DNA of 64,000 nt from Hyphomicrobium sp. Its GTDB lineage: Bacteria; Pseudomonadota; Alphaproteobacteria; Rhizobiales; Hyphomicrobiaceae. The stretch is from positions 10,992 to 74,991 of the forward strand of contig JABFRT010000007.1 of assembly GCA_013141015.1 (NCBI GenBank), given 5' to 3'. Shown piece after piece: positions 1-9,113 of this stretch; position 1 is the first letter of the stretch; each line of letters starts with the position of its first letter. The notes under the pieces are model-generated. The model saw only the letters and a list, made by a program, of their open reading frames with translations. It searched no databases and was not told the DNA's origin. Both the position numbers and the translations under genes were made by a program.

Positions 1-476
1 CCTCCATCGGCGCGATCATTGAAGTTGTCGCAGACGGCGTTCCGGCCGGATGGGGCGCGCCTCTCTACGGCAAACTCGATTCCGATCTCGCCAGCGCCAT
101 GATGTCGATCAACGCCGTCAAGGGTGTCGAGATCGGCGACGGCATGGCAGCCGCTCTTCTGACGGGTGAAGACAATGCCGATGAAATGCGCGCAGGCGTC
201 AGCGGCAAACCGGCGTTCTTGTCGAACCACGCTGGCGGCATTCTGGGCGGCATCTCCTCGGGCCAGCCTGTCGTCTGCCGGTTCGCGGTCAAACCAACCT
301 CGTCCATCCTGACGCCGCGCAAAACCATCGATAGCCAGGGCCACGAAACCGACATCGTCACCAAAGGCCGCCACGATCCGTGTGTTGGCATCCGCGCGGT
401 GCCGGTTGGCGAAGCCATGATGGCGATTGTGCTTGCCGATCACTTTCTGCGCCACCGCGGCCAGTGCGGCGTGTAA
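1..476 (+). CDS. aroC: Chorismate synthase, C-terminal part (start lies before the window)
   Basis: Last enzyme of the shikimate pathway; it converts 5-enolpyruvylshikimate-3-phosphate to chorismate with reduced FMN. The frame is open from base 3, upstream of the ATG used by the ORF track, so about 157 C-terminal residues are present. Recognisable family blocks are [21 protein letters not shown], the NADEMR...[11 protein letters not shown] segment and the C-terminal [19 protein letters not shown] motif, followed by a short tail ending in HRGQCGV. The stop is 38 bp before the next gene on the same strand. Identification rests on these long conserved blocks; only completeness is limited by the window edge. 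Confidence 0.96.
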   Translation, partial: SIGAIIEVVADGVPAGWGAPLYGKLDSDLASAMMSINAVKGVEIGDGMAAALLTGEDNADEMRAGVSGKPAFLSNHAGGILGGISSGQPVVCRFAVKPTSSILTPRKTIDSQGHETDIVTKGRHDPCVGIRAVPVGEAMMAIVLADHFLRHRGQCGV

Positions 477-514
477 AAAACGCGACGCTTCATTTGTAGA
501 GTAACGAGGATTCC

Positions 515-2323
515 ATGCGAGTGTTGCGTTCGTCTGCCGTGGCCGTTTTAGCTCTGATTGCAAGCGTCAGCTTGTCCTTTGCAGCCGATATCGACGACGC
601 CCGCATGAAGGCTGCGGGCAGCGACGTTGGCAACGATTCTGGCAACTGGCTGCTTCATGGCCGCGACTATACCAACCAGCGCTTCTCGCCGCTCTCTCAG
701 ATCAACAGCACAACCGTCAAGCGCTTAGTGCCGAAGTGGATCTATCAAACCGGCACCGCGTCCACATTTCAAACAACACCGCTGGTTGCTGATGGCGTGA
801 TGTATCTGTCGGCACCATTTTCGCATGTCATGGCGGTCAATGCAGCAACGGGCGCTGAACTCTGGCGCTACGAACATAAGAGCACGGCCAAGAAATTATG
901 CTGCGGTCCGGCCAATCGCGGCGTTGCGCTCGGCTACGGCAAGGTCTACGTCGCAACCGTTGACGCGCACCTCGTCGCGCTCGATCAAAAGTCCGGCAAG
1001 GTTCTTTGGGACATCGCCATCGTCGCGCCCGACGGCGGCCCGACGGAAGACGCCGGCGTGCTTGCGGGCGATGCACTCAAAGACCAGAAGGTCACCGGCT
1101 CGACCGGCGTCGGCGCAGTCGCGGCACCTCTTGTTGTCAATGGCCTCGTGATTACCGGCATCACCGGCGTCGGCTACGGCTTGCACATCGACAGCGACCG
1201 CCCGGGCGCACCGCTCGGCGCGGTTGTCGGCATTGCCGGCCGCTATGGACGTCCGGGGTTCTTAGCGGCCTACGACGCGGCAACGGGAAAACGCGTCTGG
1301 AACTTCGACACCACGCAGGAAGGCTGGGAAGGCGAATTCCGCAACGCGACGCCCGACGGCGTGCCGATGCATCGCGACATCGCCGCTGAAAAGGCAGCAG
1401 CCGCGAGCAACAAGGACGCCTGGCGCTTCGGCGGCGGCTCGATCTGGCACACACCCGCTGTCGATCTCGAACGCGGCATGATCTTCCTCGGCATCGGCAA
1501 TCCGTCGCCGCAAGCCGCTGGCGAGGGCCGCCCAGGCGACAACCTTTACACCTCTTCGCTGGTCGCGCTTGATTTGAAATCCGGCAAACTCGTCTGGCAC
1601 TACCAACAGATTCCCCATGATATCTGGGGCTACGACGTCGCCAGCCCACCCGTGCTGTTCGACGCCAGCGTTGACGGCAAACCGGTTGCAGCCGTCGGCC
1701 ACGCCTCCAAGCTCGGCTGGTACTACGTGCACGACCGCGCCACCGGCAAACTGCTGTTCAAGTCGGAGGCGTTCGTGCCGCAGGAAAATCTGTTCGGCTT
1801 GCCGACGCCCGAGGGCACCAAGATTTCGCCCGGCGTCGGCGGCGGCGCCAACTGGTCGCCGGTTTCACTCGACACGAAGAATGCCATCGTTTACGTCGCC
1901 GCCATGCACGCGCCGACCATCTATCGGACAGCGGAACTACCGGCAGCCGGCGGCAAACCGGCCATCCGCTACAACGTTCTCGACACCTCGCCTCCGGAAA
2001 AGTGGGGCACACTGACGGCCATCGATCTCGCGGCGAAGGGTAAGATCATTTGGCAGCACAAAACCAAAGACCCGCTGGTCGGCGGCGTGCTCGCTACCGC
2101 GGGCGGCCTAGTGTTCAACGGCGAAGGCAGCGGCGACGTTGCCGCATTTGACAGCAAAACCGGCGAGAAGCTGTGGCGCTTTGCGTGCGGCGCGGGCGTC
2201 AATGCGCCACCCATATCGTACGCTATCGACGGCAAGCAATACGTTGCAGTGGCCGCCGGCGGCAGCCAGATCTGGGGCTTCCGCCAGGGCGGCGCGGTGA
2301 TCGTGTTCGGCCTTGCCGACTAA
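515..2323 (+). CDS. PQQ-dependent dehydrogenase of the methanol/ethanol type, exported
   Basis: Predicted periplasmic quinoprotein of 602 residues. A Sec signal peptide ends near AFA/AD around residue 24. The body shows beta-propeller tryptophan-docking repeats of the form A-x-D-x-x-(T/S)-G-K-x-x-W (for example ALDQKSGKVLW, ALDLKSGKLVWHY, AFDSKTGEKLWRF), and the adjacent-cysteine pair (LCCGP, about residue 129) that stacks on PQQ in this family. There is no C-terminal CxxCH haem motif, so it is not a quinohaemoprotein. At the usual active-site W-D-Y-(A/D) position it has HDIWGYD, so the usual catalytic Asp appears to be Gly and only the second position is acidic. No mxaG/J-like or cytochrome gene lies next to it. 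Substrate is unknown. It converges on the next gene with a 4-bp overlap of 3' ends. Confidence 0.85.
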   Translation: MRVLRSSAVAVLALIASVSLSFAADIDDARMKAAGSDVGNDSGNWLLHGRDYTNQRFSPLSQINSTTVKRLVPKWIYQTGTASTFQTTPLVADGVMYLSAPFSHVMAVNAATGAELWRYEHKSTAKKLCCGPANRGVALGYGKVYVATVDAHLVALDQKSGKVLWDIAIVAPDGGPTEDAGVLAGDALKDQKVTGSTGVGAVAAPLVVNGLVITGITGVGYGLHIDSDRPGAPLGAVVGIAGRYGRPGFLAAYDAATGKRVWNFDTTQEGWEGEFRNATPDGVPMHRDIAAEKAAAASNKDAWRFGGGSIWHTPAVDLERGMIFLGIGNPSPQAAGEGRPGDNLYTSSLVALDLKSGKLVWHYQQIPHDIWGYDVASPPVLFDASVDGKPVAAVGHASKLGWYYVHDRATGKLLFKSEAFVPQENLFGLPTPEGTKISPGVGGGANWSPVSLDTKNAIVYVAAMHAPTIYRTAELPAAGGKPAIRYNVLDTSPPEKWGTLTAIDLAAKGKIIWQHKTKDPLVGGVLATAGGLVFNGEGSGDVAAFDSKTGEKLWRFACGAGVNAPPISYAIDGKQYVAVAAGGSQIWGFRQGGAVIVFGLAD

Positions 2324-2982
2324 GCCTTCAAAAGCAAATCCGCGAACACGAAACCGTCGCGCTCGACCACTTCGCCGGTTTCAATTGACAGCGCGCGCGA
2401 AAACATCGGGCCCGCCGCCACGCAGGTGTGGAACTCGCCATTCTCGCCGCACGGATCAACGCCCGGCGGCAAGTCCGCGAGGAAGCGGTCATCGAACACG
2501 CGCCCCGCGAATGATTTGTCGAGATGGCGCGGATCAAGCGTTGCAATGTATGTCCGAAGCCCTCCCGCGATCATATCGCGGGCCAATTGAGCCGTCGGAA
2601 TTTGCCAAAGCGGAAACAGCGGTTTTAAACCCGTTCCCGCAAGCTTCTCCTCGCGATAGGCGCGGATATCTTCCAGGAATAAATCGCCAAACGCCATCGC
2701 CTCAATTCCACCGGCGACTTGCGCTGCCACGAAATCGCCCATCAGCTTGGCATAGACCTCATTCGAACATGGCCACGGCAGATCGATGACATGCAACGGC
2801 AGTCCCGCCGCGGCCGCCTGCGCTTCCAGAATATTCCGCCTGACGCCATGCATGGCAACCCGGTCGAACGCGGCGTTGACCGTTGTCACAAGACCCACAA
2901 CCTCAACGCTTGGATCAGCCCGCAACACATGCAGCGCCCACGCGCTGTCCTTGCCACTCGACCAACTCAGCAACGTTTTCAA
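2320..2982 (-). CDS. DUF71 / Dph6-like ATP pyrophosphatase family protein
   Basis: 220-residue adenine nucleotide alpha-hydrolase-like protein. The N-terminus reads LLSWSSGKDSAW, the PP-loop of N-type ATP pyrophosphatases, and the C-terminal region has the GENGEFHT motif typical of DUF71. Eukaryotic and archaeal relatives amidate diphthine (Dph6); bacteria lack diphthamide, so the substrate here is unknown. The start is a TTG codon preceded by GGGAGCGG at good spacing, and the family's conserved N-terminus begins exactly there; the nearby ATG is out of frame. The gene is divergent from the sirtuin gene, with about 70 bp between the two starts, and its stop overlaps the PQQ dehydrogenase stop. 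Confidence 0.85.
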   Translation of the reverse strand: MKTLLSWSSGKDSAWALHVLRADPSVEVVGLVTTVNAAFDRVAMHGVRRNILEAQAAAAGLPLHVIDLPWPCSNEVYAKLMGDFVAAQVAGGIEAMAFGDLFLEDIRAYREEKLAGTGLKPLFPLWQIPTAQLARDMIAGGLRTYIATLDPRHLDKSFAGRVFDDRFLADLPPGVDPCGENGEFHTCVAAGPMFSRALSIETGEVVERDGFVFADLLLKA

Positions 2983-3052
2983 TTCATCCGCTCCCGCGCT
3001 ATAGATTGCCTCTCGCCTAGCTGGTTCCGCCGTTCAGGGAAACCCCGAAATC

Positions 3053-3757
3053 ATGAGCGCATTCCGCAATATTGTTGTCCTGACCGGCGCCGGGCTTTCC
3101 GCTGAAAGCGGGCTCGCGACGTTTCGTGATCCCAACGGCATCTGGGCAAAGTACGACGTAGAAGATGTCGCGACACCTGAAGGTTTCGCGCGCAACCCGC
3201 AGCTCGTTCACGAATTCTACAACATGCGCCGCCGCGCCCACGCAGGCGTCACGCCGAACGCCGCGCATGCAGCGCTCGCCCGGCTGGAGCAGCACATTCC
3301 CGGCACCGTAATCGTCACGCAAAACGTCGATGCCCTTCATGAAGCCGCCGGCAGCCGCAATCTTATTCACATGCACGGCGAAGCTTTAAAGGTCTGGTGC
3401 ATCGCCTGCGACGCACGCCACGCTTGGCGCGATGACCTTTCAACATCAACGCCTTGCCCGTCGTGCACAAAACCAGGCGGCGTGCGCCCCGACGTCGTGT
3501 GGTTCGGCGAAATGCCCTACCACATGGAGCGCATCACGCGCCTGCTCTCCAACTGCGATCTGTTCATCTCCATCGGCACCAGCGGCAACGTCTATCCGGC
3601 TGCGGGCTTCGTTGCCGCCTCCCGCAAATCAGGCGCGCACACCGTCGAACTCAATCTTGAGCCGTCGCAAGGTGCCAGCCTGTTTGCCAAAGCGATCTAC
3701 GGGCCCGCCACCGCGGTCGTACCCGCATACGTTGATCGCCTGATCAACGGCGCTTAG
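3053..3757 (+). CDS. cobB: NAD-dependent protein deacylase, class III sirtuin (CobB/SIRT5 type)
   Basis: 234 residues, the normal length for a bacterial sirtuin. It removes acyl groups from lysines using NAD+ and gives nicotinamide and O-acyl-ADP-ribose. Visible motifs: GAGLSAESG NAD loop, TQNVDALHE, catalytic His in HMHGE (about 108), a zinc ribbon of Cys116, Cys119, Cys135 and Cys138, and GTSGNVYPAAG near the end. Tyr56 and Arg59 form the Y-x-x-R pair (FYNMRR) that in SIRT5 and E. coli CobB recognises succinyl/malonyl carboxylates, so desuccinylase activity is expected from family knowledge. The 3' end overlaps the convergent methyltransferase gene by 4 bp across a small palindrome. Confidence 0.95.
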   Translation: MSAFRNIVVLTGAGLSAESGLATFRDPNGIWAKYDVEDVATPEGFARNPQLVHEFYNMRRRAHAGVTPNAAHAALARLEQHIPGTVIVTQNVDALHEAAGSRNLIHMHGEALKVWCIACDARHAWRDDLSTSTPCPSCTKPGGVRPDVVWFGEMPYHMERITRLLSNCDLFISIGTSGNVYPAAGFVAASRKSGAHTVELNLEPSQGASLFAKAIYGPATAVVPAYVDRLINGA

Positions 3758-4986
3758 CGCCGGAACACCGTGACGGCTTCGACGTGCGGCGAATACTGGA
3801 ACTGATCAATCGGCGTGACGGCTTGCATTTTGTAACCACCATCGATCAGAATGCGCGCATCCCGCGCCAGTGTCGCTGGGTTGCACGACACGGCAACAAT
3901 CGTCTTCAGCTTCGATTTCGCCAGCATTTTGGCTTGTGCTTCGGCGCCCGCCCGCGGCGGATCAAACACCGCCGCATCATGCTCGTTTAATTCCAAAGCC
4001 GAGAGTGGCTCACGAAACAGATCACGCACCAGCGTCGTTACCGGCTTGATGCCTTTGGCCTTGCGCACGCCTTGCGCAAGCGCGGCAATCGCCGTCTTAT
4101 CGCTGTCTACAGCAAACACTTTGGCCCGCGCCGCAACCGGAAACGTGAATGCGCCGGCGCCTGCAAAAAGATCAACCACGCTTTTGACCTTGCCGATCCC
4201 TTGCACGACAAGATCTGCCATCGCCTGTTCAGCCGCCGCCATCGCCTGGATAAAAATGCCCGGCGCAAGCGGCACCTCGGCCGCACCGAACATCAGGAAC
4301 GGCGCAATCGCTTCATAGATCTGATCGTCTTCAACGTTGATGCGCGCCAGCCCGAGAGCACTTGCGTCTTTGGCAATCGCCGCACGCATCGCTGGCGTTA
4401 GCGTCTTTTCAATTCCATTGACGGCGATGTCGAGACCTGCCGCCGACATGGTCACAGACACGCGGGCTTCGCCTCGCTTTGACATCAGCGGATGCAGAAG
4501 TTTTTTCAAACCCGGCAGAACCGCAACGATGCGCGGCTCAAGCACGGGGCATTCTACCATGTCGACGAGATCATGCGATCCGCCCTCATGGAATCCGATA
4601 TGCATGCCGGTGTCAGTGCCGCGCGCCGTCAACACAGCCCGGCGGCGTTTGCCATGAGGCCGCACCAGCGGCGCCACCTCCGCATTGATGCCGCGCGCGC
4701 GGAACGCCGCCACAACTGTCTCACGCTTCCATATCGCATACGTTTCTGCCGCCATATGCTGCAACGCGCAACCGCCGCAGGTTCCGAAGTGCCGGCAGAC
4801 CGGCGCCGTCCGGTGTGCGCTCGGTTCGAGCACTTCGGCAAGAGTTGCCCGGCCTGCTTCGAACGATGCGCGCACCCGTTCGCCAGCCAGCGTGAAGGGC
4901 ACGAACACCGGGCCATCGGGCCCGTCCACCACCCCATCGCCCTGCGCACCGACACGGGCAATCACAAGCTCACGCGTATTCGTCAT
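3754..4986 (-). CDS. Class I SAM-dependent 23S rRNA (uracil-5-)-methyltransferase family (RlmD/RumA/TrmA type)
   Basis: 410 residues. An N-terminal TRAM-like segment (RVGAQGDGVVDGPDGPVFVPF) is followed by an iron-sulfur cluster cysteine set, CRHFGTCGGC (Cys64, 70, 73), with a fourth Cys in VECPVLEP. The C-terminal Rossmann domain has the SAM motif VDLFAGAGAFTFP, the FDPPRAG motif and the catalytic nucleophile in VAVSCNPATLARD. These mark the RlmD/RlmC branch that makes m5U in 23S rRNA; the exact target base cannot be assigned from sequence alone. It is transcribed leftward from an ATG at 4986 and converges on cobB. Confidence 0.9.
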   Translation of the reverse strand: MTNTRELVIARVGAQGDGVVDGPDGPVFVPFTLAGERVRASFEAGRATLAEVLEPSAHRTAPVCRHFGTCGGCALQHMAAETYAIWKRETVVAAFRARGINAEVAPLVRPHGKRRRAVLTARGTDTGMHIGFHEGGSHDLVDMVECPVLEPRIVAVLPGLKKLLHPLMSKRGEARVSVTMSAAGLDIAVNGIEKTLTPAMRAAIAKDASALGLARINVEDDQIYEAIAPFLMFGAAEVPLAPGIFIQAMAAAEQAMADLVVQGIGKVKSVVDLFAGAGAFTFPVAARAKVFAVDSDKTAIAALAQGVRKAKGIKPVTTLVRDLFREPLSALELNEHDAAVFDPPRAGAEAQAKMLAKSKLKTIVAVSCNPATLARDARILIDGGYKMQAVTPIDQFQYSPHVEAVTVFRR

Positions 4987-5112
4987 CGCCAGCAGCTTTC
5001 AACGGCCATATCTTTCAAGTCCCGGTCAAATTTGCAGTAAGCTGCCATTGCCAATCGCGTATCGGCACGCCACCTCAAGGGTTGGCGCTCACATGTACCA
5101 TGGAGACGTTCG

Positions 5113-5535
5113 ATGAAAACCGCAATTGCAGCTGCTCTCTTCGCCTTACTTCTTCCCGCCACGGCCTTTGCCGGGATGACTGCAACGCCGTCGCCTGCGG
5201 GCGCCAAAGTGTTGTTCGTCGAACCGAAAGCGGGTGCTGAGGTCACAAGCCCCGTTACGGTAAAATTTGGTATTGAAGGCATGGAAGTTGCCCCCGCCGG
5301 AACTGATAAGCCGAATTCCGGCCACCATCACCTGATCATCGACACCAAGCTTGCCGACCCTAAGGCTGCAATTCCAGCCGACGCCAATCACATCCACTTC
5401 GGCAAAGGGCAGACAGAAACGAAGATCGATCTGAAGCCCGGCCAGCACACGCTGCAACTTGTGCTCGGCGACAAGAACCACGTTCCGCACACGCCGCCGG
5501 TCGTGTCCGAGGTGATAACCATCACCGTCAAGTAG
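5113..5535 (+). CDS. Exported DUF4399-domain protein
   Basis: 140 residues: a short signal peptide (cleavage after TAFA) and one DUF4399-like domain. Hallmarks are the histidine-rich GHHHLIID, the HIHFGKGQTE segment and a C-terminal beta-strand region GQHTLQLVLGDKNHVPHTPPVVSE. The domain is compact and probably periplasmic; its function is not established. Clustered histidines suggest, but do not prove, metal or small-ligand binding. It is monocistronic between two leftward genes. Confidence 0.8.
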   Translation: MKTAIAAALFALLLPATAFAGMTATPSPAGAKVLFVEPKAGAEVTSPVTVKFGIEGMEVAPAGTDKPNSGHHHLIIDTKLADPKAAIPADANHIHFGKGQTETKIDLKPGQHTLQLVLGDKNHVPHTPPVVSEVITITVK

Positions 5536-5563
5536 CGGCGCAGATTACGCGTCCGCGGAAAAA

Positions 5564-5595
5564 CGGAAGGCAATAAAAACGGAAGGCAATAAAAA
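5564..5595. repeat. Perfect 16-bp tandem duplication
   Basis: The unit CGGAAGGCAATAAAAA occurs twice head to tail, with the second copy ending at the A-run that forms the T-tract of the adjacent leftward terminator. It looks like a small local duplication, not a functional array. Confidence 0.8.
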
Positions 5596-5625
5596 AGGCA
5601 GAGGAGGTTTAACCCTCATCTGCCT
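5596..5625 (-). terminator. Rho-independent terminator downstream of dxs
   Basis: On the minus strand, AGGCAGA-T-GAGG, a short loop, CCTC-C-TCTGCCT and then six T residues. Arms of 7 + 4 bp with one mismatch and a T-run are the classical shape. It sits 120 bp beyond the dxs stop and would end the SDR-HDAC-xseB-dxs transcript. Confidence 0.75.
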
Positions 5626-5744
5626 GCTTTTCCGACCATACAAAAACACTACCACACCAGCGTTGCGCTCGCCAGAAATTTCTATGGTTAGCGCCAAAAA
5701 GCTTGTCAAAACGAGCGTTCGTTTTGCATGCGCCGGCAGCAGAC

Positions 5745-7661
5745 CTATGCCCGGCCACCAAGCTCGCTGACCAACTTCTCGCGGCCGAGCGCCTTGAACA
5801 CCGTGGCAACAATCCCATCGGCGGAGAGACCGGCTGCGTCGTACATCGCTTCCGGCTTGCCGTGGTCAATGAACACGTCCGGCAATACTTTGCTGCGCAC
5901 CTTCAAGCCATGATCCAGCAGGCCTTCATCCGACAGATAGTGCAGCACATAGCTGCCAAAACCGCCAATGGATCCTTCCTCGACCGTCACCAGCACTTCA
6001 TGATTTTGCGCCAGCAGCTTGATCAGATCCTTGTCGAGCGGCTTGGCAAAGCGCGCATCCGCAACCGTCGTTGAGAGGCCGAAACCCGCCAGTTGATCGG
6101 CCGCGCGCAGGCATTCGGCGAGGCGCGTTCCAAGCGACAGCAGCGCCACCTTCGATCCTTGCCGCAACACGCGGCCTTTGCCGATTTCAAGCGCAACGCC
6201 TTCTTGCGGCATCTCAACACCGGTGCCCTCGCCACGCGGATAGCGCAGCGCGCTTGGCCGGTCGTCAATCGCTACCTGCGTCGCCACCATGTGCATCAGC
6301 TCGGCTTCATCCGCCGCCGCCATGATCACCATATCCGGCAAGCAGCCGAGATAGGCGACGTCGAACGAGCCTGCGTGCGTTGCGCCGTCAGCTCCAACCA
6401 GCCCGGCCCGATCAAGCGCAAACCGCACCGGCAATTTCTGAATTGCAACATCATGCACGACTTGATCGTAAGCACGCTGCAGGAAGGTCGAATAAATCGC
6501 CACGAACGGCTTGAAGCCTTCCGTTGCCAAGCCGGCAGCAAACGTCACGGCGTGCTGCTCAGCTATTCCGACATCGAACGTGCGCTCGGGAAAGCGCTTG
6601 CCGAACACGTCGAGGCCGGTGCCGTCGGGCATCGCCGCGGTGATCGCTACAATCTTGTCGTCGGTCCCGGCGGCCTGAACCAGACTGTCGGCGAACACGC
6701 GCGTGAAGCTGGGCGCGTTGGCCTTGGGCTTCACCTGCGCGCCGGTGACGACGTTGAACTTGCTGACACCGTGATATTTGTCGTCGGACGCTTCAGCCGG
6801 CGCGTAACCTTTGCCCTTCTTGGTCACGACGTGAACCAGGATCGGCCCTTGCTTGGCGTCGCGGATATTTTTCAAAACCGGCAATAGCTGATTGAAATCG
6901 TGGCCATCGATCGGACCGACGTAATAAAAGCCGAGTTCCTCAAACCACTGGCCGCCCTGCCACAGGTGGCGCGTATATTCTTCCATACGCGCGGCGCGGC
7001 GTTCCCACTTCTTCGGCAGCTTTTGCGCCAGCTGCTTGGCGAAGTCGCGAATCTGCAGATAGGTGCCGCTCGACGTGCCCCGCGCCAGATAAGCCGACAG
7101 CGCACCGGTGGGCGGCGCAATTGACATGTCATTGTCGTTGAGGATCACAATCAGCCGCTCATCGCGTGCGCCGGCATTATTGATCGCTTCGTACGCCATG
7201 CCGGCACTCATCGCGCCGTCACCGATCACCGCGATCACGTTGTTGTCGCCGCCCGTCAGATCGCGGGCCACAGCCATGCCGAGCGCCGCTGAAATCGAGG
7301 TTGAGGAATGGGCCGCGCCGAATGGATCGTATTCGCTCTCGTCGCGCTTGGTGAAGCCGGACAACCCGCCCGGCTGGCGCAGCGTGCGGATGCGGTCGCG
7401 GCGGCCGGTGATGATTTTGTGCGGATAGGCCTGGTGGCCGACATCCCAGATCAAGCGGTCTCGCGGCGTATCGAACACCCAATGCAGGGCAACCGTCAGT
7501 TCAACGACGCCCAGACCGGCGCCAAGATGCCCGCCCGTCACCGACACCGCGTCAATCGTCTCGTGGCGCAGCTCGCTCGCAAACTGAGGCAGATCGCTCT
7601 CTGCCAGTTTGCGCAGATCAGCGGGCGTTTTGACCGTGTCGAGAAGCGGCGTTTTGCTCAC
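5745..7661 (-). CDS. dxs: 1-deoxy-D-xylulose-5-phosphate synthase
   Basis: 638 residues, standard for DXS. This thiamine-diphosphate enzyme condenses pyruvate with glyceraldehyde 3-phosphate, the entry step of the MEP isoprenoid pathway. Conserved pieces: [29 protein letters not shown]-type [11 protein letters not shown], the ThDP-binding [18 protein letters not shown], and the transketolase C-terminal part with [18 protein letters not shown] and [15 protein letters not shown]. The start is GTG, with AAAGGG about 8 bases before it. It is the last gene of a leftward cluster SDR-HDAC-xseB-dxs, an order common in Hyphomicrobiales. No sign of damage. Confidence 0.98.
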   Translation of the reverse strand: MSKTPLLDTVKTPADLRKLAESDLPQFASELRHETIDAVSVTGGHLGAGLGVVELTVALHWVFDTPRDRLIWDVGHQAYPHKIITGRRDRIRTLRQPGGLSGFTKRDESEYDPFGAAHSSTSISAALGMAVARDLTGGDNNVIAVIGDGAMSAGMAYEAINNAGARDERLIVILNDNDMSIAPPTGALSAYLARGTSSGTYLQIRDFAKQLAQKLPKKWERRAARMEEYTRHLWQGGQWFEELGFYYVGPIDGHDFNQLLPVLKNIRDAKQGPILVHVVTKKGKGYAPAEASDDKYHGVSKFNVVTGAQVKPKANAPSFTRVFADSLVQAAGTDDKIVAITAAMPDGTGLDVFGKRFPERTFDVGIAEQHAVTFAAGLATEGFKPFVAIYSTFLQRAYDQVVHDVAIQKLPVRFALDRAGLVGADGATHAGSFDVAYLGCLPDMVIMAAADEAELMHMVATQVAIDDRPSALRYPRGEGTGVEMPQEGVALEIGKGRVLRQGSKVALLSLGTRLAECLRAADQLAGFGLSTTVADARFAKPLDKDLIKLLAQNHEVLVTVEEGSIGGFGSYVLHYLSDEGLLDHGLKVRSKVLPDVFIDHGKPEAMYDAAGLSADGIVATVFKALGREKLVSELGGRA

Positions 7662-7814
7662 CGTGCGAACCCTTTGCCGAGACCAGTGTCTTGGTTATGT
7701 CACAGTGGGCGGCCCCCGCAAGCGGCCAATGTTCGCATGTTTCAGGCGCCGGCCACACAAGACCGCCTCAAGCCGCCAGTTGCCGGGAATGGCCGCTAAC
7801 TGGGGTCGCTATTT

Positions 7815-7833
7815 GGGGCCGCTAACTGGCCCC
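7815..7833. other. Short GC-rich hairpin between xseB and dxs
   Basis: GGGGCC-GCTAACT-GGCCCC; part of a slightly longer direct repeat (GGCCGCTAACTGG appears again about 30 bp to the left). There is no T-run, so I do not call it a terminator; it could attenuate or protect mRNA between xseB and dxs. Confidence 0.4.
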
Positions 7834-7841
7834 GTGGCGGC

Positions 7842-8108
7842 TCAGCCCTCCGGGTCCAGCGGCTCGCTGCCCTTGGGGCGGCCGTCCGCTCCAAAGGTTA
7901 GCTTTTCGACCTTGGCTTCAGCCTGCTTCAACAGCTGATCGCAATGGCTCCTGAGCGCTTCCCCGCGCTCATAGATGGCGATACTTTCTTCAAGCTCAAC
8001 ATCGCCGCGCTCCAGCCGCCCGACGATGCTTTCCAGCTCCTTCAAGGCGCGCTCAAACGTCATCTCCTTGATATCGGCGTGGCTCTTTGAGGGTGCTCTG
8101 GTCGTCAT
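7842..8108 (-). CDS. xseB: Exodeoxyribonuclease VII small subunit
   Basis: 88 residues. XseB binds the large subunit XseA to form the nuclease that degrades single-stranded DNA in repair. The typical core [53 protein letters not shown] is intact and forms the predicted helical hairpin. It lies between an HDAC-like gene and dxs, the usual alphaproteobacterial location; xseA is not in the window. Confidence 0.95.
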   Translation of the reverse strand: MTTRAPSKSHADIKEMTFERALKELESIVGRLERGDVELEESIAIYERGEALRSHCDQLLKQAEAKVEKLTFGADGRPKGSEPLDPEG

Positions 8109-8149
8109 GCGGCTTGCTCTCTAAATCGGGATGCGGAGACAGGCAGGGC

Positions 8150-9094
8150 TTAGCGCCCCGTCTCCATCAGGGTTTTGACATGCACCGCTACTGATCTGGC
8201 GAGCCCCGTCAAGTTGTAACCGCCTTCGAGCATCGATACCACCCGGCCGTTGGCGTGGCGGCGCGCGATGCCGGTCAGTTGCTCGGTCGCCCAAAGAAAG
8301 TCGGCCTCGACCAATTGCAGCCCGCCGAGCGGATCATCCCGGTGCGCGTCGAAGCCGGCGGAAATGAAAACGACATCGGGCGCGAAATTATGCAGCGGCG
8401 CAAGGATGCGTTCGCGAAACGCGTCTTCAAATGTTGCCCGGCCGTCGCCTTCGCGCAGCGGCGCGTTGAAGATATTGCCTGCGCCCGTTTCGCTGACGTC
8501 GCCGGTGCCGGGAAACAACGGCATCTGATGGGTCGAGCCGTAGAACAGATCCTTGTCGGACCAAAAGATCTGTTGTGTTCCGTTGCCGTGATGCACATCG
8601 AAATCTACAACCGCGACACGTTCAGCACCATGCTTAGCGCGCGCATAATGCGCGGCAATCGCAATGTTGTTGAACAGGCAGAAGCCCATCGCCTTGTGGC
8701 TTTCGGCGTGGTGACCGGGCGGGCGCACCTGGCAAAACACGTTGGCGGCTTCCCGCGCCATGACCATGTCAACAGCGTCAAGCCCCGCGCCAACCGCGCG
8801 CCGCGCTGCCTCCCACGAGCCGGGCGACACGACCGTATCACCGTCGATATGGCGCCCACCCTCTTTCACGCCCTCAACCGCATCGCGCATGCGCTGCAAA
8901 TGCGATGGACGATGCGCCATCACGATGTATTCGGCGTCGTCATCACGCAGCGGCGCTTCGTGGCGCACCAGATCCTTGTAGACCTCATGCTCCAGAACCT
9001 TGTCGATGGCCCGCATGCGATCAGACCGCTCCGGGTGATGTGCCCCGGTATCATGGCCAACAAATGCAGAATGCGTGATCAGCGCCGTTGTCAT
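8150..9094 (-). CDS. Histone deacetylase family protein (AcuC / acetylpolyamine aminohydrolase type)
   Basis: 314-residue zinc-dependent amidohydrolase of the arginase/deacetylase fold. Motifs seen: HHPERSDRM near the N-terminus, RPPGHHAE with the catalytic His pair, DFDVHHGNGTQ with zinc ligands Asp and His, SAGFDAHRDDPLGG with the third ligand, and the terminal LEGGYN. Bacterial members deacetylate acetyl-CoA synthetase-like proteins, polyamines or other small amides; the substrate is not determined. It is cotranscribed with xseB and dxs, 41 bp upstream of xseB, and 19 bp downstream of the SDR gene. The presence of cobB nearby is probably coincidental. Confidence 0.92.
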   Translation of the reverse strand: MTTALITHSAFVGHDTGAHHPERSDRMRAIDKVLEHEVYKDLVRHEAPLRDDDAEYIVMAHRPSHLQRMRDAVEGVKEGGRHIDGDTVVSPGSWEAARRAVGAGLDAVDMVMAREAANVFCQVRPPGHHAESHKAMGFCLFNNIAIAAHYARAKHGAERVAVVDFDVHHGNGTQQIFWSDKDLFYGSTHQMPLFPGTGDVSETGAGNIFNAPLREGDGRATFEDAFRERILAPLHNFAPDVVFISAGFDAHRDDPLGGLQLVEADFLWATEQLTGIARRHANGRVVSMLEGGYNLTGLARSVAVHVKTLMETGR

Positions 9095-9113
9095 GTCAAT
9101 GAACCGGTCCCAC

